Notes: generated by a model not told the origin, from the sequence alone. A DNA stretch of 64,000 nucleotides from Rugosimonospora africana (GCF_016862975.1 NZ_BONZ01000006.1:124001-188000); one strand, 5' to 3'; shown: positions 16,342 to 25,275, counted from the stretch's first letter. Numbers and translations are program-made.

Positions 16342-17928
16342 CTAGCCCTGGTCGCGGAGCTTGGCCTTGCGCACCCGCCCGGTGGCCGAGTGCGGCAGCG
16401 ACGGGACGAACTCGATCGCCGTCGGGCACTTGAACCTGGCCAGATTGCGCTCGCAGTGGGCCAACAACTCCTCGGTGCCGACCATGGCGGAGATCACCAC
16501 GAAGGCCTTCACCGTCTGTCCGGAGTACGGGTGGGGAATGCCCAGCACCGCCGCCTCCCGTACGGCGGGGTGCGCCATCAGTACCTGCTCCACCTCGTAC
16601 GGGTACACGTTGAACCCGCTGACCAGGATCAGCTCACGCTTCCGGTCGACCAGGAACAGGTCCCCGTCGGCGTCGGCGTACGCCACGTCGCCGGTGGCCC
16701 ACCAGCCCTCGGCGTCCGGGCCGTCCCGGCCGTCCGGCCAGTACCCGCTGAACAGGTTCGCCCCGCGCGCCACGATCTCGCCCGGATCGGTGCCGGGCGA
16801 GCCCGGCGCGTCGTCGTCGAAGTCGTCGTCGGTGATGTCGATCTCGTCCCCGGACGCGGCGACCAGCTTCAGTGTCACGCCCGGGATCGCCCGGCCGATC
16901 GATCCCGGCTTGGGTACCGGTGCGGCCAGCGCCGAGGTGAGCACCGGCGCGGCCTCGGTCAGCCCGTACCCCTCGAAGACCGGGTGCCCGGTGGCGTTGA
17001 GGAATCGGGTGCCCGCCACGGGGTGCAGCGGCGCCGCTCCGCTGACCGTCAGCCGTACCGACGCGAACGCCTCTCCGAACTCGGGCAACAGCGACCAGGC
17101 GACGAACATCGCCGGCACCCCGATCACGATGCTCACCTGGTGCTCGGCGACCAGCCGCAGCGACTCGACCGGGTCGAACCGCTCCAGCAGCACGCCCGTG
17201 GCGCCGTGGTAGGCCAGGGCGCCGAGCCCGGCGTTGAGCCCGTACGAGTGGAACAGCGGCAGGGCGAGCAGGATCATGTCGTCGGCGGCCAGCGGCTGCG
17301 GCTCGACCTGGGCGAGCTGGGCATGGTTGGCCAGCAGGGCCCGGTGGGACAGCATCGCCCCCTTGGGGTTGCCCTCGGTACCGCTGGTGTAGAGCAGGAC
17401 GGCAAGATCCTCGCCGCCGGCCTGGCTTTCCGACACCTGGTCCGGGAAGCGTGGGGGGTGCTCGCCTCCGCCATGACCCGGCTCCGGCTGTGCTCCCCCG
17501 GGAACGGACGGCGGCGCGGCATCCGGCGCGTACCGGTGGCGCAGCGGCAGCCCGTCGGCGACCAGGTCGACGCTGGCCAGCACCTCCGGCGTCGCGAACA
17601 GCACGGCGGCCCCGGAGTCGGCGAGGATGTGCCGCAGCTCGCGACCGGTGTATCCGGGATTGACCGGTACGGCGATCAGCCCCGCCCGCAGCACGGCGAA
17701 GTACGACTCGACGAACCGCGGCACGTTGGGCAGCGCGATCGCCACCCGGGCCGGGTGCCCGTTGTCCTCGGGCAGGTCGAGCGCTCGCAGCCCAGCGGCA
17801 AGCTCATCGATGCGGCCGTCGAGCTCCGCCCAGGTCACGGTCTGGTCCTGCCAGATCAACGCGGCCTTGTCCGGAGTGGTCCGCGCGGCCTGTCTGACCG
17901 TTTCGGCGACGTTTCGTGGCTCGTGCAC
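16342..17928 (-). CDS. Long-chain fatty-acid-CoA ligase (AMP-binding)
   Basis: A 528-residue adenylate-forming enzyme that activates a carboxylic acid to an acyl-AMP and then an acyl-CoA. Motifs are LLYTSGTEGNPKGAMLSH (AMP/phosphate loop), GYGLTEAAPVL, WWATGDVAYADADGDLFLV with VDRKRELI (hinge), and the catalytic lysine in TGRVRKAKL at the C-terminus. GTG at 17928 with TAGTGT 6 nt upstream suggests a leaderless mRNA. Chain length cannot be read from the sequence. Confidence 0.9.
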   Translation of the reverse strand: MHEPRNVAETVRQAARTTPDKAALIWQDQTVTWAELDGRIDELAAGLRALDLPEDNGHPARVAIALPNVPRFVESYFAVLRAGLIAVPVNPGYTGRELRHILADSGAAVLFATPEVLASVDLVADGLPLRHRYAPDAAPPSVPGGAQPEPGHGGGEHPPRFPDQVSESQAGGEDLAVLLYTSGTEGNPKGAMLSHRALLANHAQLAQVEPQPLAADDMILLALPLFHSYGLNAGLGALAYHGATGVLLERFDPVESLRLVAEHQVSIVIGVPAMFVAWSLLPEFGEAFASVRLTVSGAAPLHPVAGTRFLNATGHPVFEGYGLTEAAPVLTSALAAPVPKPGSIGRAIPGVTLKLVAASGDEIDITDDDFDDDAPGSPGTDPGEIVARGANLFSGYWPDGRDGPDAEGWWATGDVAYADADGDLFLVDRKRELILVSGFNVYPYEVEQVLMAHPAVREAAVLGIPHPYSGQTVKAFVVISAMVGTEELLAHCERNLARFKCPTAIEFVPSLPHSATGRVRKAKLRDQG

Positions 17929-18285
17929 GAAGGCACACTAGCGCCGGGGTGGCAATCCTGGCGCCTGTCAATTTTCTCCCTCCGCGTCAGTGGCCCATGA
18001 TCATGGACACGCCCGGGGTACCACGACACGCCGAAGCGACACGCTGATCACGACACGCCGAAGGGGCCGGGAGCGTGTCGCGGAAATCGGGCGATCCCCA
18101 CCCATCAAAGCCTTGTCAATCACAGACAGGCGGACAACGTGTGCGACGGGTGTAGGAGCGACTCCGAAATACTTCGCCTCTGAGTAACGGACTCCGCACG
18201 TATCAGTGACGTTAGCCCTATTATTTCTCAGGTCGGCCCACCCGATGTGTCGTGTGTCGACACCCCTCTGCCTGAGGAGGCCGCA
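17929..18285. promoter_or_regulatory. Long intergenic control region between fadD and the bldN unit
   Basis: About 357 bp, less GC-rich than its surroundings. TATTAT at 18219-18224 is a perfect TANNNT -10 candidate without a matching -35. At 18175-18187 the sequence matches 7 of 9 fixed positions of the BldD palindrome (one half CWGNGTNA complete). Since BldD represses bldN in Streptomyces, this is a plausible but unproven site. Confidence 0.4.
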
Positions 18286-18399
18286 GTGCCCGTTGAAGCA
18301 CCGCACCACCACCTCGTGGGCAGGAGTCGGATTCCCAGGCGAATCCCGGCCTCCGCCCAGTGGGCGCTGGTGCACGGGCCGGCGGAGGAGGTGCGGTGA
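18286..18399 (+). CDS. Short ORF translationally coupled to bldN
   Basis: A 37-codon frame (start MPVEAPHHHLVGR, end AEEVR) begins with GTG after a strong GAGGAGG 6 nt upstream. Its TGA overlaps the bldN GTG in a GTGA quartet at 18396-18399. The strong initiation signal and exact overlap argue that it is translated. It could be a regulatory leader controlling bldN translation or a small protein; I recognise no family. Confidence 0.6.
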   Translation: MPVEAPHHHLVGRSRIPRRIPASAQWALVHGPAEEVR

Positions 18400-19400
18400 C
18401 CCGTTACGACCTGGCCGGCGCTGGAGCCGGCGCGTCCTTCCCCGAGGTTCTCGGCGCCCGGCTCGCGTTGACCGAGGGCCTGTCCGTGCTGCGCGGCTGC
18501 GTATCCGAGATGCTGACGTCCGTCCTGCGGGGCGACGGCGGCACCAGCTCCCGCACGCGCAACCGGCCACACATCAACGACATCCCGATCCGGCACATCC
18601 CGGGCGGCAACACGAAGCCCGTCGGTGGACGGCTGGCCGTGCCGTCGCGACCGGTACCGGTGCAGGCGCCCGAGCTGGGCGGCGACACCGAGCCACTGCC
18701 CGCGACGTCCGGGACGGCTGCCACCGAGGTGATCGACGGACTTCGTGCCGACCGGACCACCGAGACGCCACCGTCGCGGACCGGGCCGCCCGGCGGGCCA
18801 CCGACCGGGTACCCGGACCGCCCCGACCCGTCCGACGCCGCCGCGGCGGTGTGGACGCTGGTCGAGCGGGCGCAGGCCGGCGAGGCCGAGGCGTTCGGGC
18901 TGATCTACGACCGGTACGTCGACACGGTCTTCCGGTTCATCTACTTCCGGGTCGGCAACCGACAGCTGGCTGAGGACCTGACCTCGGACACCTTCCTGCG
19001 TGCCCTGAAGCGCATCGGCAGCTTCACCTGGCAGGGCCGCGACCTCGGAGCCTGGCTCGTGACGATCGCCCGGAACCTGGTCGCGGACCACTTCAAGTCG
19101 GGCCGGTACCGGCTGGAGGTCACCACCGGCGACGTGCTGGACGCCGATCGCGAAGACCGGGGCCCGGAGGGCAGCCCGGAGTCGGCGGTCGTGGACCACA
19201 TCACCAACGTCGCCCTGCTCACCGCCGTCAAGCAGCTCAACCCCGAGCAGCAGGAGTGCATCGTGCTCCGCTTCCTGCAGGGGTTCTCGGTCGCCGAGAC
19301 GGCACAGGCCATGGGCAAGAACGAAGGAGCGATCAAGGCACTCCAGTACCGCGCGGTGCGCGCGCTGGCCCGGTTGCTACCGGACGGCTTCCAGGCGTGA
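18396..19400 (+). CDS. bldN: ECF sigma factor of the BldN type with N-terminal pro-sequence
   Basis: 334 residues. From about residue 150 it closely resembles Streptomyces BldN as I remember it: LVERAQAGEAEAFG, TFLRALKRIGSFTWQGRD, LVTIARNLVADHFKS, LNPEQQECIVLRFLQG, AMGKNEGAIKALQYRAVR. The preceding ~150 residues are low-complexity and longer than the ~86-residue pro-sequence that is cleaved in S. coelicolor, suggesting a pro-sigma factor here too. In Streptomyces this sigma controls aerial development (chaplins, rodlins, mature BldN). The GTG at 18396 has GGAGG upstream. The next gene encodes the matching anti-sigma factor. Confidence 0.92.
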   Translation: MTRYDLAGAGAGASFPEVLGARLALTEGLSVLRGCVSEMLTSVLRGDGGTSSRTRNRPHINDIPIRHIPGGNTKPVGGRLAVPSRPVPVQAPELGGDTEPLPATSGTAATEVIDGLRADRTTETPPSRTGPPGGPPTGYPDRPDPSDAAAAVWTLVERAQAGEAEAFGLIYDRYVDTVFRFIYFRVGNRQLAEDLTSDTFLRALKRIGSFTWQGRDLGAWLVTIARNLVADHFKSGRYRLEVTTGDVLDADREDRGPEGSPESAVVDHITNVALLTAVKQLNPEQQECIVLRFLQGFSVAETAQAMGKNEGAIKALQYRAVRALARLLPDGFQA

Positions 19401-19530
19401 CCGCCCACATGCCGGGAACGCGTGGGCCGGCAGCCGGCCGGGCCGTAACCGGAGGCGTGACTCGTGCGTTGAAAACGATGCCAGCCGGCAGGGTCGCCGC
19501 CGGTGGGACCAACGGGAGGGGGTGCGGGTA

Positions 19531-20469
19531 ATGGCTGCCGCGTTTTTCAACCGTCGTCGCGCCGAACGATTCGCACAGCTCCTTGACCAGGCCGACGGCA
19601 GGAGCCGCCGGCACAGTCGCAGTCCGCTCGACGAAGAGCTGGCCGACTACGTGGCGCTGGGCCGGATGGTCTCCGGTCGCGAGCTGACCACGCAGAACCG
19701 GCCGGATCCGGACTTCCGCTCCAGCTTGCGCGCCATGCTGGTAGCCACCGCCGAGCGCGAGGGCATCGGAGTCACCGCGGGCAAGGACCAGCGCCGCACG
19801 GTCATGGGGCCGGTGTACCTGAGCGCGGTCGCCCAGACGGGAGCGCCCAGCGCGTCCCGGCCGGGCAACCGGCGGCCCGTGGTGGGTAGCCGCCGTACCC
19901 GGGGCGCGATCATCATCGGCATCGCCGCCGGTACCCTCGCCCTGTCCGGAATGTCCATGGCCAGCGGCGACGCGATGCCTGGCGACCCGCTGTACGGCGT
20001 CAAGCGGTCCACGGAGAGCGCCCAACTCGCGCTGACCGGGTCCGACGTCGACCGAGGCCAGGCATACCTGGGGTTCGCCCGCAACCGGATCCTGGAGGCG
20101 TCCACGCTGCGTGATCCGGGTCGGGTCGAGGCGACCCTCGGCGACATGGACAACGAAACCACCCAGGGCATCAGGCTGCTCACCGGGGTCGCGCTGAACC
20201 AGCACGACTCGACCGCGCTCAACCTGATCGACGACTTCGTCACGACGCAGCGTCCGCTCGTCACGCAGCTCACGGGCGACCTGTCCGGTCCGGCACGGGC
20301 GCGGGCGCAGCAGTCGGTGAACCTGCTCGATCAGGTCGGTCGACGGGTGGCGGGCCTGCGCGGTTCGCTGCTGTGCGGCTCGGCCGGTACCGCCTCCGAC
20401 GCGCTGGGACCGAAGCCGCCCGCGTGTCCGGGTGCGTCCCGAGCCGGTCAGACATCGCCGGGACACTGA
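19531..20469 (+). CDS. rsbN: RsbN-type membrane anti-sigma factor (DUF5667)
   Basis: 312 residues. A cytoplasmic part of about 125 residues is presumed to bind sigma BldN, followed by one membrane segment (AIIIGIAAGTLALSGM, about 126-146) and an external helical DUF5667 domain beginning GDAMPGDPLYGVKRSTE. The ATG at 19531 has AGGGGGT 7 nt upstream and overlaps a short frame's TAA. Order and architecture match the Streptomyces bldN-rsbN pair. An intrinsic terminator follows at 20516. Confidence 0.88.
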   Translation: MAAAFFNRRRAERFAQLLDQADGRSRRHSRSPLDEELADYVALGRMVSGRELTTQNRPDPDFRSSLRAMLVATAEREGIGVTAGKDQRRTVMGPVYLSAVAQTGAPSASRPGNRRPVVGSRRTRGAIIIGIAAGTLALSGMSMASGDAMPGDPLYGVKRSTESAQLALTGSDVDRGQAYLGFARNRILEASTLRDPGRVEATLGDMDNETTQGIRLLTGVALNQHDSTALNLIDDFVTTQRPLVTQLTGDLSGPARARAQQSVNLLDQVGRRVAGLRGSLLCGSAGTASDALGPKPPACPGASRAGQTSPGH

Positions 20470-20515
20470 GCTTCGCCCGGCGGCATCCGCACTCAGAGCC
20501 TGCCAGCGGGCTCTC

Positions 20516-20546
20516 AGACCCCCGGTGATGCCGGGGGTCTTTTCTT
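20516..20546 (+). terminator. Intrinsic terminator after rsbN
   Basis: A perfect 10-bp stem (AGACCCCCGG, loop TGATG, CCGGGGGTCT) is followed by TTTCTT. It closes the bldN-rsbN unit and separates it from the next gene. Confidence 0.9.
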
Positions 20547-20601
20547 GCTCGGACAGATACCCTCGCAGGGGTCGATATCCGATTGCGGAAAGGGGCGGAG
20601 C

Positions 20602-21453
20602 GTGACCGGGACACCACGGCACGAAGTGCTCGCCGGCTGGGCGGCGGCCGAAGTCGAGGCTGCGCTCACGGTGCCCGCGGACCGGTCTGCCGGGGCCTTC
20701 TTCGACATCGACAACACGATGATGCAGGGCGCCTCGATCTACTGGTTCGCGCGTGGCCTGGCCGCGCGCAAGTACTTCACCACGGCCGACCTGGCCCGGT
20801 TCGCCTGGAGCCAGCTGAAGTTCCGGCTGCTCGCCCGGGAGCACCGCGGCGACATGTCGCACGCCAAGCAGGCCGCCCTCGCGTTCGTGAAGGGCTGGTC
20901 GGTGGGCGAGTTGCGGCGGTTGTCCGAGGAGATCTTCGACGAGCTGATGGCCGAGCGGATCTGGTCCGGCACCCGGGCGCTGGCTCAGCTGCACCTCGAC
21001 GCTGGGCAGCGGGTCTGGCTGGTCACCGCGGCCCCGATCGAGTTGGGCCAGGTGATGGCCGACCGGCTGGGGCTGACCGGCGCGCTGGGCACGGTCGCGG
21101 AGATCGACCAGGGCGTCTACACCGGCCGCCTGGTCGGCGACCTGCTGCACGGCCCGGCGAAGGCGGAGGCGATCACCGCGCTGGCCGCGACCGAGGGGCT
21201 CGACCTCAGCCGGTGCACGGCGTACAGCGACTCGGCCAACGACATCCCGATGCTGTCGCTGGTGGGGCACGCGGTCGCGGTCAACCCGGACACGGCGCTG
21301 CGCCGGGAGGCACGACACCGCAACTGGGAGGTCCGCGACTTCCGGACCGGCCGTAAGGCGGCCAAGATCGCCGTACCGTCGGCACTGGGCACCGGCATGG
21401 TCATCGGTGCGGTCCTGGCGACCGCGGCGGTCCGGCGCAGGCAGTCCCGCTAG
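20602..21453 (+). CDS. HAD-IB family phosphatase (SerB1-like)
   Basis: 283 residues. HAD motif I is [11 protein letters not shown] with Asp35 and Asp37; the Mg motif [11 protein letters not shown] lies in the C-terminal third. A hydrophobic tail ([15 protein letters not shown]) suggests membrane association. The family includes phosphoserine-phosphatase-like and lipid phosphate phosphatases; mycobacterial SerB1 sits in the same neighbourhood as the next genes. GTG at 20602 with AGGGG upstream. Convergent with the acyltransferase gene. Confidence 0.85.
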   Translation: MTGTPRHEVLAGWAAAEVEAALTVPADRSAGAFFDIDNTMMQGASIYWFARGLAARKYFTTADLARFAWSQLKFRLLAREHRGDMSHAKQAALAFVKGWSVGELRRLSEEIFDELMAERIWSGTRALAQLHLDAGQRVWLVTAAPIELGQVMADRLGLTGALGTVAEIDQGVYTGRLVGDLLHGPAKAEAITALAATEGLDLSRCTAYSDSANDIPMLSLVGHAVAVNPDTALRREARHRNWEVRDFRTGRKAAKIAVPSALGTGMVIGAVLATAAVRRRQSR

Positions 21454-21465
21454 CGCCCGGGCCCG

Positions 21466-22539
21466 CTAGCGCCCCGGAGTCCCGCTAGCGCCGGGGGCGT
21501 CCCCGCCGTCCCGGTCGCGCTGCTCCAGCAGCCGGTACAGGGTCTGCTGGATGGTCTCCCGCACCTGGTCGGCGAGGTTGAACACGACCGCCGGATCGTC
21601 GGCCTGCTCGGCCCGCCCGGTGGTCTCGATGGGCGTACCGAAGCTGATCAGCCACTTCGACGGCAACGGGATCATCCCGAGCGGCCCGAGCCACGGGAAG
21701 GTCGGCGTGACCGGGAAGTACGGCCAGCCAAGCAGTCGGGCCAGCGGCTTGATGTTGCCGATCATCGGATAGATCTCTTCGGCTCCGACGATGCTCACCG
21801 GGATGATCGGGGTACCGGTGCGCAGCGCCGCCGAGACGAACCCGCCCCGCCCGAAACGCTGCAGTTTGTACCGGTCGCGGTACGGCTTGCCGACGCCCTT
21901 GAAGCCCTCCGGGAACACGCCGACGAGTTCGCCGTCCCCGAGCAGCCGCTCGGCATCCGGGTTGCAGGCCAGCGTGCTGCCGTGCTTGCGGGCGAGTTCG
22001 GAGATGAACGGCACCCGGAAGACCAGGTCGGCCCCGAGCAACCGGAGGTACCGGTGGGCCGGGTGCTCGTCGTGTACGGCGACGGTGAGCATCAGCGCGT
22101 CCATCGCCACCACGCCGGAGTGGTTCGCCACGACCAGGGCCGGCCCGTTGGCGGGCAGGTTCTGGATGCCCTCGACCTCGATCCGGAACCAGTCCTGGTA
22201 AAGCCGCCGGAGCAGCGGGAAGAACACGCCGTCGGTGAGTTCCTGGTCGAACCCGAACTCGTCCACCTCGTACGCGCCGGTGAGCCGCCGGCGCAGGAAC
22301 GCCAACCCGTTCGCGACGCGGCGGTCCCAGACGTCCTGGCCGGGGGCCAGGGACGGGTCGGTGATCTCCCGCGCGGCCGGCGGCTCGGGCGACGGTTCCG
22401 GCGACGGTTCCGGTGCCAGGGAGGCGGCCGGGGACGGGACGGGCGGCTTGCGGGTGCGGCCGGCCGGCGCGGTGATCGGCGGCAGGCGACCGGCCCCATT
22501 CGGGTACTGGATGCCGGCACGGCTCTCGAAGTCGGTCAT
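21466..22539 (-). CDS. Lysophospholipid acyltransferase (PlsC-like) family protein
   Basis: 357 residues: a Pro/Glu-rich start, then a glycerolipid acyltransferase domain with the HX4D catalytic motif NHSGVVAMD (about residues 140-146), FPEGFKGVGKPYR and PIIPVSIVGAEE. It would transfer an acyl chain to a lyso-lipid at the inner membrane. The ATG overlaps the epimerase stop as ATGA, so the two are coupled. The substrate is unknown; the pairing matches the galE2-Rv0502 order in mycobacteria. Confidence 0.85.
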   Translation of the reverse strand: MTDFESRAGIQYPNGAGRLPPITAPAGRTRKPPVPSPAASLAPEPSPEPSPEPPAAREITDPSLAPGQDVWDRRVANGLAFLRRRLTGAYEVDEFGFDQELTDGVFFPLLRRLYQDWFRIEVEGIQNLPANGPALVVANHSGVVAMDALMLTVAVHDEHPAHRYLRLLGADLVFRVPFISELARKHGSTLACNPDAERLLGDGELVGVFPEGFKGVGKPYRDRYKLQRFGRGGFVSAALRTGTPIIPVSIVGAEEIYPMIGNIKPLARLLGWPYFPVTPTFPWLGPLGMIPLPSKWLISFGTPIETTGRAEQADDPAVVFNLADQVRETIQQTLYRLLEQRDRDGGDAPGASGTPGR

Positions 22540-23639
22540 GACGCGTCCCGCAGGGCTGCCCGGGCCGCCCGGATCCCGCCGAGGATGCTCCGCTCCGCGG
22601 CGGCGATCGCGTCACCCGGCAGGATTCCCCCCGCCCCGCTGCCACGGAGGAAGTCGGCGAACGCGTCCGACGTGGTACGCGGGGTGTACCCGTACTCCTT
22701 GATCAGGCGCGTCGTGTCCACCACCCTGCCGTGCACGAACAGGTCGAGCTGGTCGAGGCTGAACTTGACGCCGGAACGCGCCAGCCCGGCGGCGGCCGAC
22801 AGCCCGTGCTCCATCACCGGAACGGCGATCCGGTCAGCCCGGCGTACCGCCTGGGACAGCGTGATCACTCCGGCGCCCGCAACGTTGAAGGTCCCCGGAT
22901 GATCCTCCACCACCGACCGGTGCAGGATCTCCAGCGCGTCGTCGACGTGGATGAATTGGAGGCGGGGATCCCGGCCCAGCACGGTCGGCACGAACGGCAG
23001 CGCGAAATACCTGGTCAGGCTCGTGTTGGCCCGCCTGCCGATGAACGGCGCGAAGCGCAGCACGGTAGCCGACACGTCGCGGCGGCGGCGCCGGAACCCG
23101 CGGACGTACCCCTCGATGTCGAGCACGTCACGCGCGAACCCGCCGCGGGGTATCTCCCGCGGCTCCGTGTCCTCGGTGAACACCGCTGGATCGCGGAAGG
23201 ACGCCCCATACGCCGCGGTCGACGACCGGATCACGATCTTGCGCAGGTCGGGCGCCTGCTGGCAGGCGGCGAGCAACTGCATCGTGCCGATGACGTTCTG
23301 CTCTTTCATGGCCGGCCGGCCACCGGCACGCCGGTCGCCGGCCACCGCCAAGTGCACGACCGCCTCCACCCGCTCAGACGAAATGATCTTCGCGGGTGCG
23401 GCGGTCGTGATGTCGGCGGCCACGAACTCGACGCCGCCGGCGAGAAGGATCGCGAATTCGGCGGGCGGCTCCTCGCTGTCCATCCCGATGACCCGGCCGA
23501 TCCGGGGGTCGGCAGCGAGCCTCGCGGCAACCTGGGCGCCAAGGTAGCGGGCCACGCCGGTGACCAGCACCACTGCGGGGCCACGGTGACGTCGGCGCGG
23601 GATGGCGCCGTTGATCCGGCGCTCCTGACCGGTGCTCAC
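22536..23639 (-). CDS. NAD-dependent epimerase/dehydratase (extended SDR)
   Basis: 367 residues, Rossmann start AVVLVTGVARYLGAQVA, with substrate-domain blocks VIRSSTAAYG, LRFAPFIGRRAN and FIHVDDALEI. The GTG at 23639 follows GGAGGAGT. In mycobacteria the positional homologue is called galE2, but a true UDP-galactose epimerase role is not shown by the sequence (the YxxxK motif is degenerate). It precedes and overlaps the acyltransferase gene. Confidence 0.82.
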   Translation of the reverse strand: MSTGQERRINGAIPRRRHRGPAVVLVTGVARYLGAQVAARLAADPRIGRVIGMDSEEPPAEFAILLAGGVEFVAADITTAAPAKIISSERVEAVVHLAVAGDRRAGGRPAMKEQNVIGTMQLLAACQQAPDLRKIVIRSSTAAYGASFRDPAVFTEDTEPREIPRGGFARDVLDIEGYVRGFRRRRRDVSATVLRFAPFIGRRANTSLTRYFALPFVPTVLGRDPRLQFIHVDDALEILHRSVVEDHPGTFNVAGAGVITLSQAVRRADRIAVPVMEHGLSAAAGLARSGVKFSLDQLDLFVHGRVVDTTRLIKEYGYTPRTTSDAFADFLRGSGAGGILPGDAIAAAERSILGGIRAARAALRDAS

Positions 23640-23711
23640 GTCACTCCTCCGCGTTATCGCCAGAAGGAACCGAGCGAGGGGTGCGTCTACCTTCCCGCCG
23701 AGGCGGGGCGG

Positions 23712-23813
23712 CTACTTGCCGAGACGGCGACGCTGGACGCGGGTCTTGCGCAGCAGCTTCCGATGCTTCTTCTTGGCCATCCGCTTGCGGCGCTTCTTGA
23801 CCACCGAGCCCAT
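23712..23813 (-). CDS. Small ribosomal subunit protein bS22 (AURKAIP1/COX24 domain)
   Basis: A 33-residue, extremely basic protein (start [20 protein letters not shown], end RRRLGK). It matches the actinobacterial ribosomal protein bS22 (Rv0500B-type), which binds the 30S decoding region. GAGGGG lies about 9 nt before the ATG. Neighbours (HTH protein upstream, epimerase downstream) are the conserved ones. Confidence 0.93.
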   Translation of the reverse strand: MGSVVKKRRKRMAKKKHRKLLRKTRVQRRRLGK

Positions 23814-23905
23814 ACGAGTGTTCCCCTCGAACTATGCGCTTGAGTAAACCCGGTAAGCCTAGCCGGCGCCCGAGGAGAAGAGGAAACCGGCCCTGCCCGT
23901 ACCGG

Positions 23906-24118
23906 TCAGGCCGATCTCTGGAACGCGTCGCGCAGGTAGGCGTGCACGGCGTGCTCGGGTACCCGAAATGATCGCCCGACCCGGACGGCGGTGAGTTCCC
24001 CCGAGTGGACCAGGCGGTAAACCGTCATCTTGGACACCCGCATGAGCCCCGCCACCTCGGCAACGGTCAAGAACTGAACCTCCGAAAACCTGCCCTCGGA
24101 GTGCGCGGATCCCGCCAT
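23906..24118 (-). CDS. Small excisionase-type helix-turn-helix protein (Rv0500A-like)
   Basis: 70 residues with a single MerR/excisionase-like HTH: FLTVAEVAGLMRVSKMTVYR and a wing SFRVPEHAVHAYL. Such free-standing HTH proteins next to bS22 are conserved in actinobacteria; the role is probably transcriptional or chromosomal but is not established. ATG at 24118 with GAGGGTG upstream. Confidence 0.88.
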   Translation of the reverse strand: MAGSAHSEGRFSEVQFLTVAEVAGLMRVSKMTVYRLVHSGELTAVRVGRSFRVPEHAVHAYLRDAFQRSA

Positions 24119-24142
24119 GGCTCACCCTCGGTCCTGTTCCCG

Positions 24143-24190
24143 GCGCGTCCCCGTCGGGACAGCGGGGCGCCGCCGGGGCGGGGAACGCGC
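24143..24190. repeat. Imperfect inverted repeat upstream of the HTH gene
   Basis: GCGCGTCCCCG (24143-24153) can pair with CGGGGAACGCGC (24179-24190) with one bulged base around a GC-rich loop. It may act as a terminator for the proline dehydrogenase transcript or be an operator of the HTH gene. Confidence 0.5.
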
Positions 24191-24196
24191 GTGTAA

Positions 24197-24244
24197 CTAG
24201 AACGGTACCGGTACGGGTGTGACTTCCGCGACGGCTTCTCGCAT
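24197..24244 (-). pseudogene. 15-codon remnant resembling the start of a P5C dehydrogenase gene
   Basis: GGGGA stands 5 nt before an ATG that opens MREAVAEVTPVPVPF and then a TAG. Actinobacterial delta-1-pyrroline-5-carboxylate dehydrogenases often begin with a similar Val/Pro-rich stretch and usually sit beside proline dehydrogenase, which ends 41 nt upstream here. I infer a possible deletion remnant. The similarity is short and may be chance. Confidence 0.3.
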
Positions 24245-24285
24245 TTGTTCCCCGGTCGCGGGACCCATGATCAGGTGGCCCGGGT

Positions 24286-25206
24286 TCAGTTCCGCGACGC
24301 CAGCGACCGGGCGAAGAAGGCCAGGTTCCTCGGGCGCTCGGCGAGCCGGCGCATCAGGTAGCCGTACCACTGTTCGCCGTACGGCACGTAGACCCGCACC
24401 TGATATCCGGCGGCGGCCAGCCGGTGCTGTTCCTCGGGCCGGATGCCGTAGAGCATCTGGAACTCGAAATCCTCCGGCGACCGGTCGAACCATTTGGCCC
24501 GGTCCTCGCCGATGGCGATCAGCCGGGGATCGTGAGTCGCGATCATCGGGTACCCGGGCCCGGACATCAGGATGTTGAGACACCGCACGTACGACTTGTC
24601 GACCTCGACCGTGGACTGGAATGCCACCGACTCCGGCTCGGAGTATGCACCCTTGCACAGCCGGATCCGGGAGCCCGGGACGGCCAGTTCCCGGCAGTCC
24701 CCCTCGGTGCGCCGCAGGTACGCCTGGAGCACCGCGCCCGCGGTCGGGAAGTCCCGGCGCAGCCGGTCCACCGTGTCCAGGGTCAGATCGGTGGTCGCCG
24801 CGTCCTCCATGTCCAGCGTGACCGTGGTACCCGACGACGCCGCCACCTCGCAGATCGCGTGTGCGTACTCGTACGCCAGGTCCTCGTCGAACCGCTGGCC
24901 GAGCGCGGACAGCTTCACGCTGACCTCGGCGGCCGCGGTGACTCCGGCGTCGGCAAGCGATTTGAGCAACCGGAGATACTCGTCCTTGGTGGCCGCCGCC
25001 TGCTCGGCGGTCTGCGTGTCCTCACCGAGATAGTCCAGAGTGACCTTCAGTCCCTCGGCGACGAGCTCACGGGTCGCACGCAGCGCGTCGTCGGTGGAAA
25101 CACCCGGCACGAACCGCCGTACCACGTCCCGGCTCACCGGGACGGTCTGCACGAGCCGCTCCACCCGCGACGATCGGGCAGCGGCGAGGATGACCGTTCG
25201 GAGCAT
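24286..25206 (-). CDS. Proline dehydrogenase (monofunctional, PRODH)
   Basis: 306 residues, FAD-dependent TIM barrel oxidising proline to pyrroline-5-carboxylate. Blocks seen are AEVSVKLSALGQRFDE, VTLDMEDAATTDL, RRTEGDCRELA, RIRLCKGAYSEPESVAFQ and the C-terminal RVYVPYGEQWYGYLMRRLAE. The ATG at 25206 is preceded by TACGCT with a 6-nt gap (leaderless type). The usual partner, P5C dehydrogenase, is not in this window apart from a possible remnant. Confidence 0.93.
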   Translation of the reverse strand: MLRTVILAAARSSRVERLVQTVPVSRDVVRRFVPGVSTDDALRATRELVAEGLKVTLDYLGEDTQTAEQAAATKDEYLRLLKSLADAGVTAAAEVSVKLSALGQRFDEDLAYEYAHAICEVAASSGTTVTLDMEDAATTDLTLDTVDRLRRDFPTAGAVLQAYLRRTEGDCRELAVPGSRIRLCKGAYSEPESVAFQSTVEVDKSYVRCLNILMSGPGYPMIATHDPRLIAIGEDRAKWFDRSPEDFEFQMLYGIRPEEQHRLAAAGYQVRVYVPYGEQWYGYLMRRLAERPRNLAFFARSLASRN

Positions 25207-25275
25207 GGGGCGAGCGTAGCGCCCGCGAATGGCTTCGACCCGCTAACCTCTGTTCCGGCCGACTGGAGGACGGAC

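Noticed and set aside
19457-19531. 24-codon frame whose TAA overlaps the rsbN ATG
   Set aside because: The GGAGG is only 1 nt from its GTG, too close to work, and the peptide is Gly/Arg-rich without any pattern.
24245-24658. Long minus-strand frame overlapping proline dehydrogenase
   Set aside because: Arg/Pro/Gly-rich shadow of the PRODH gene in another frame. Only its last 15 codons, beyond the PRODH stop, are discussed as a possible remnant.
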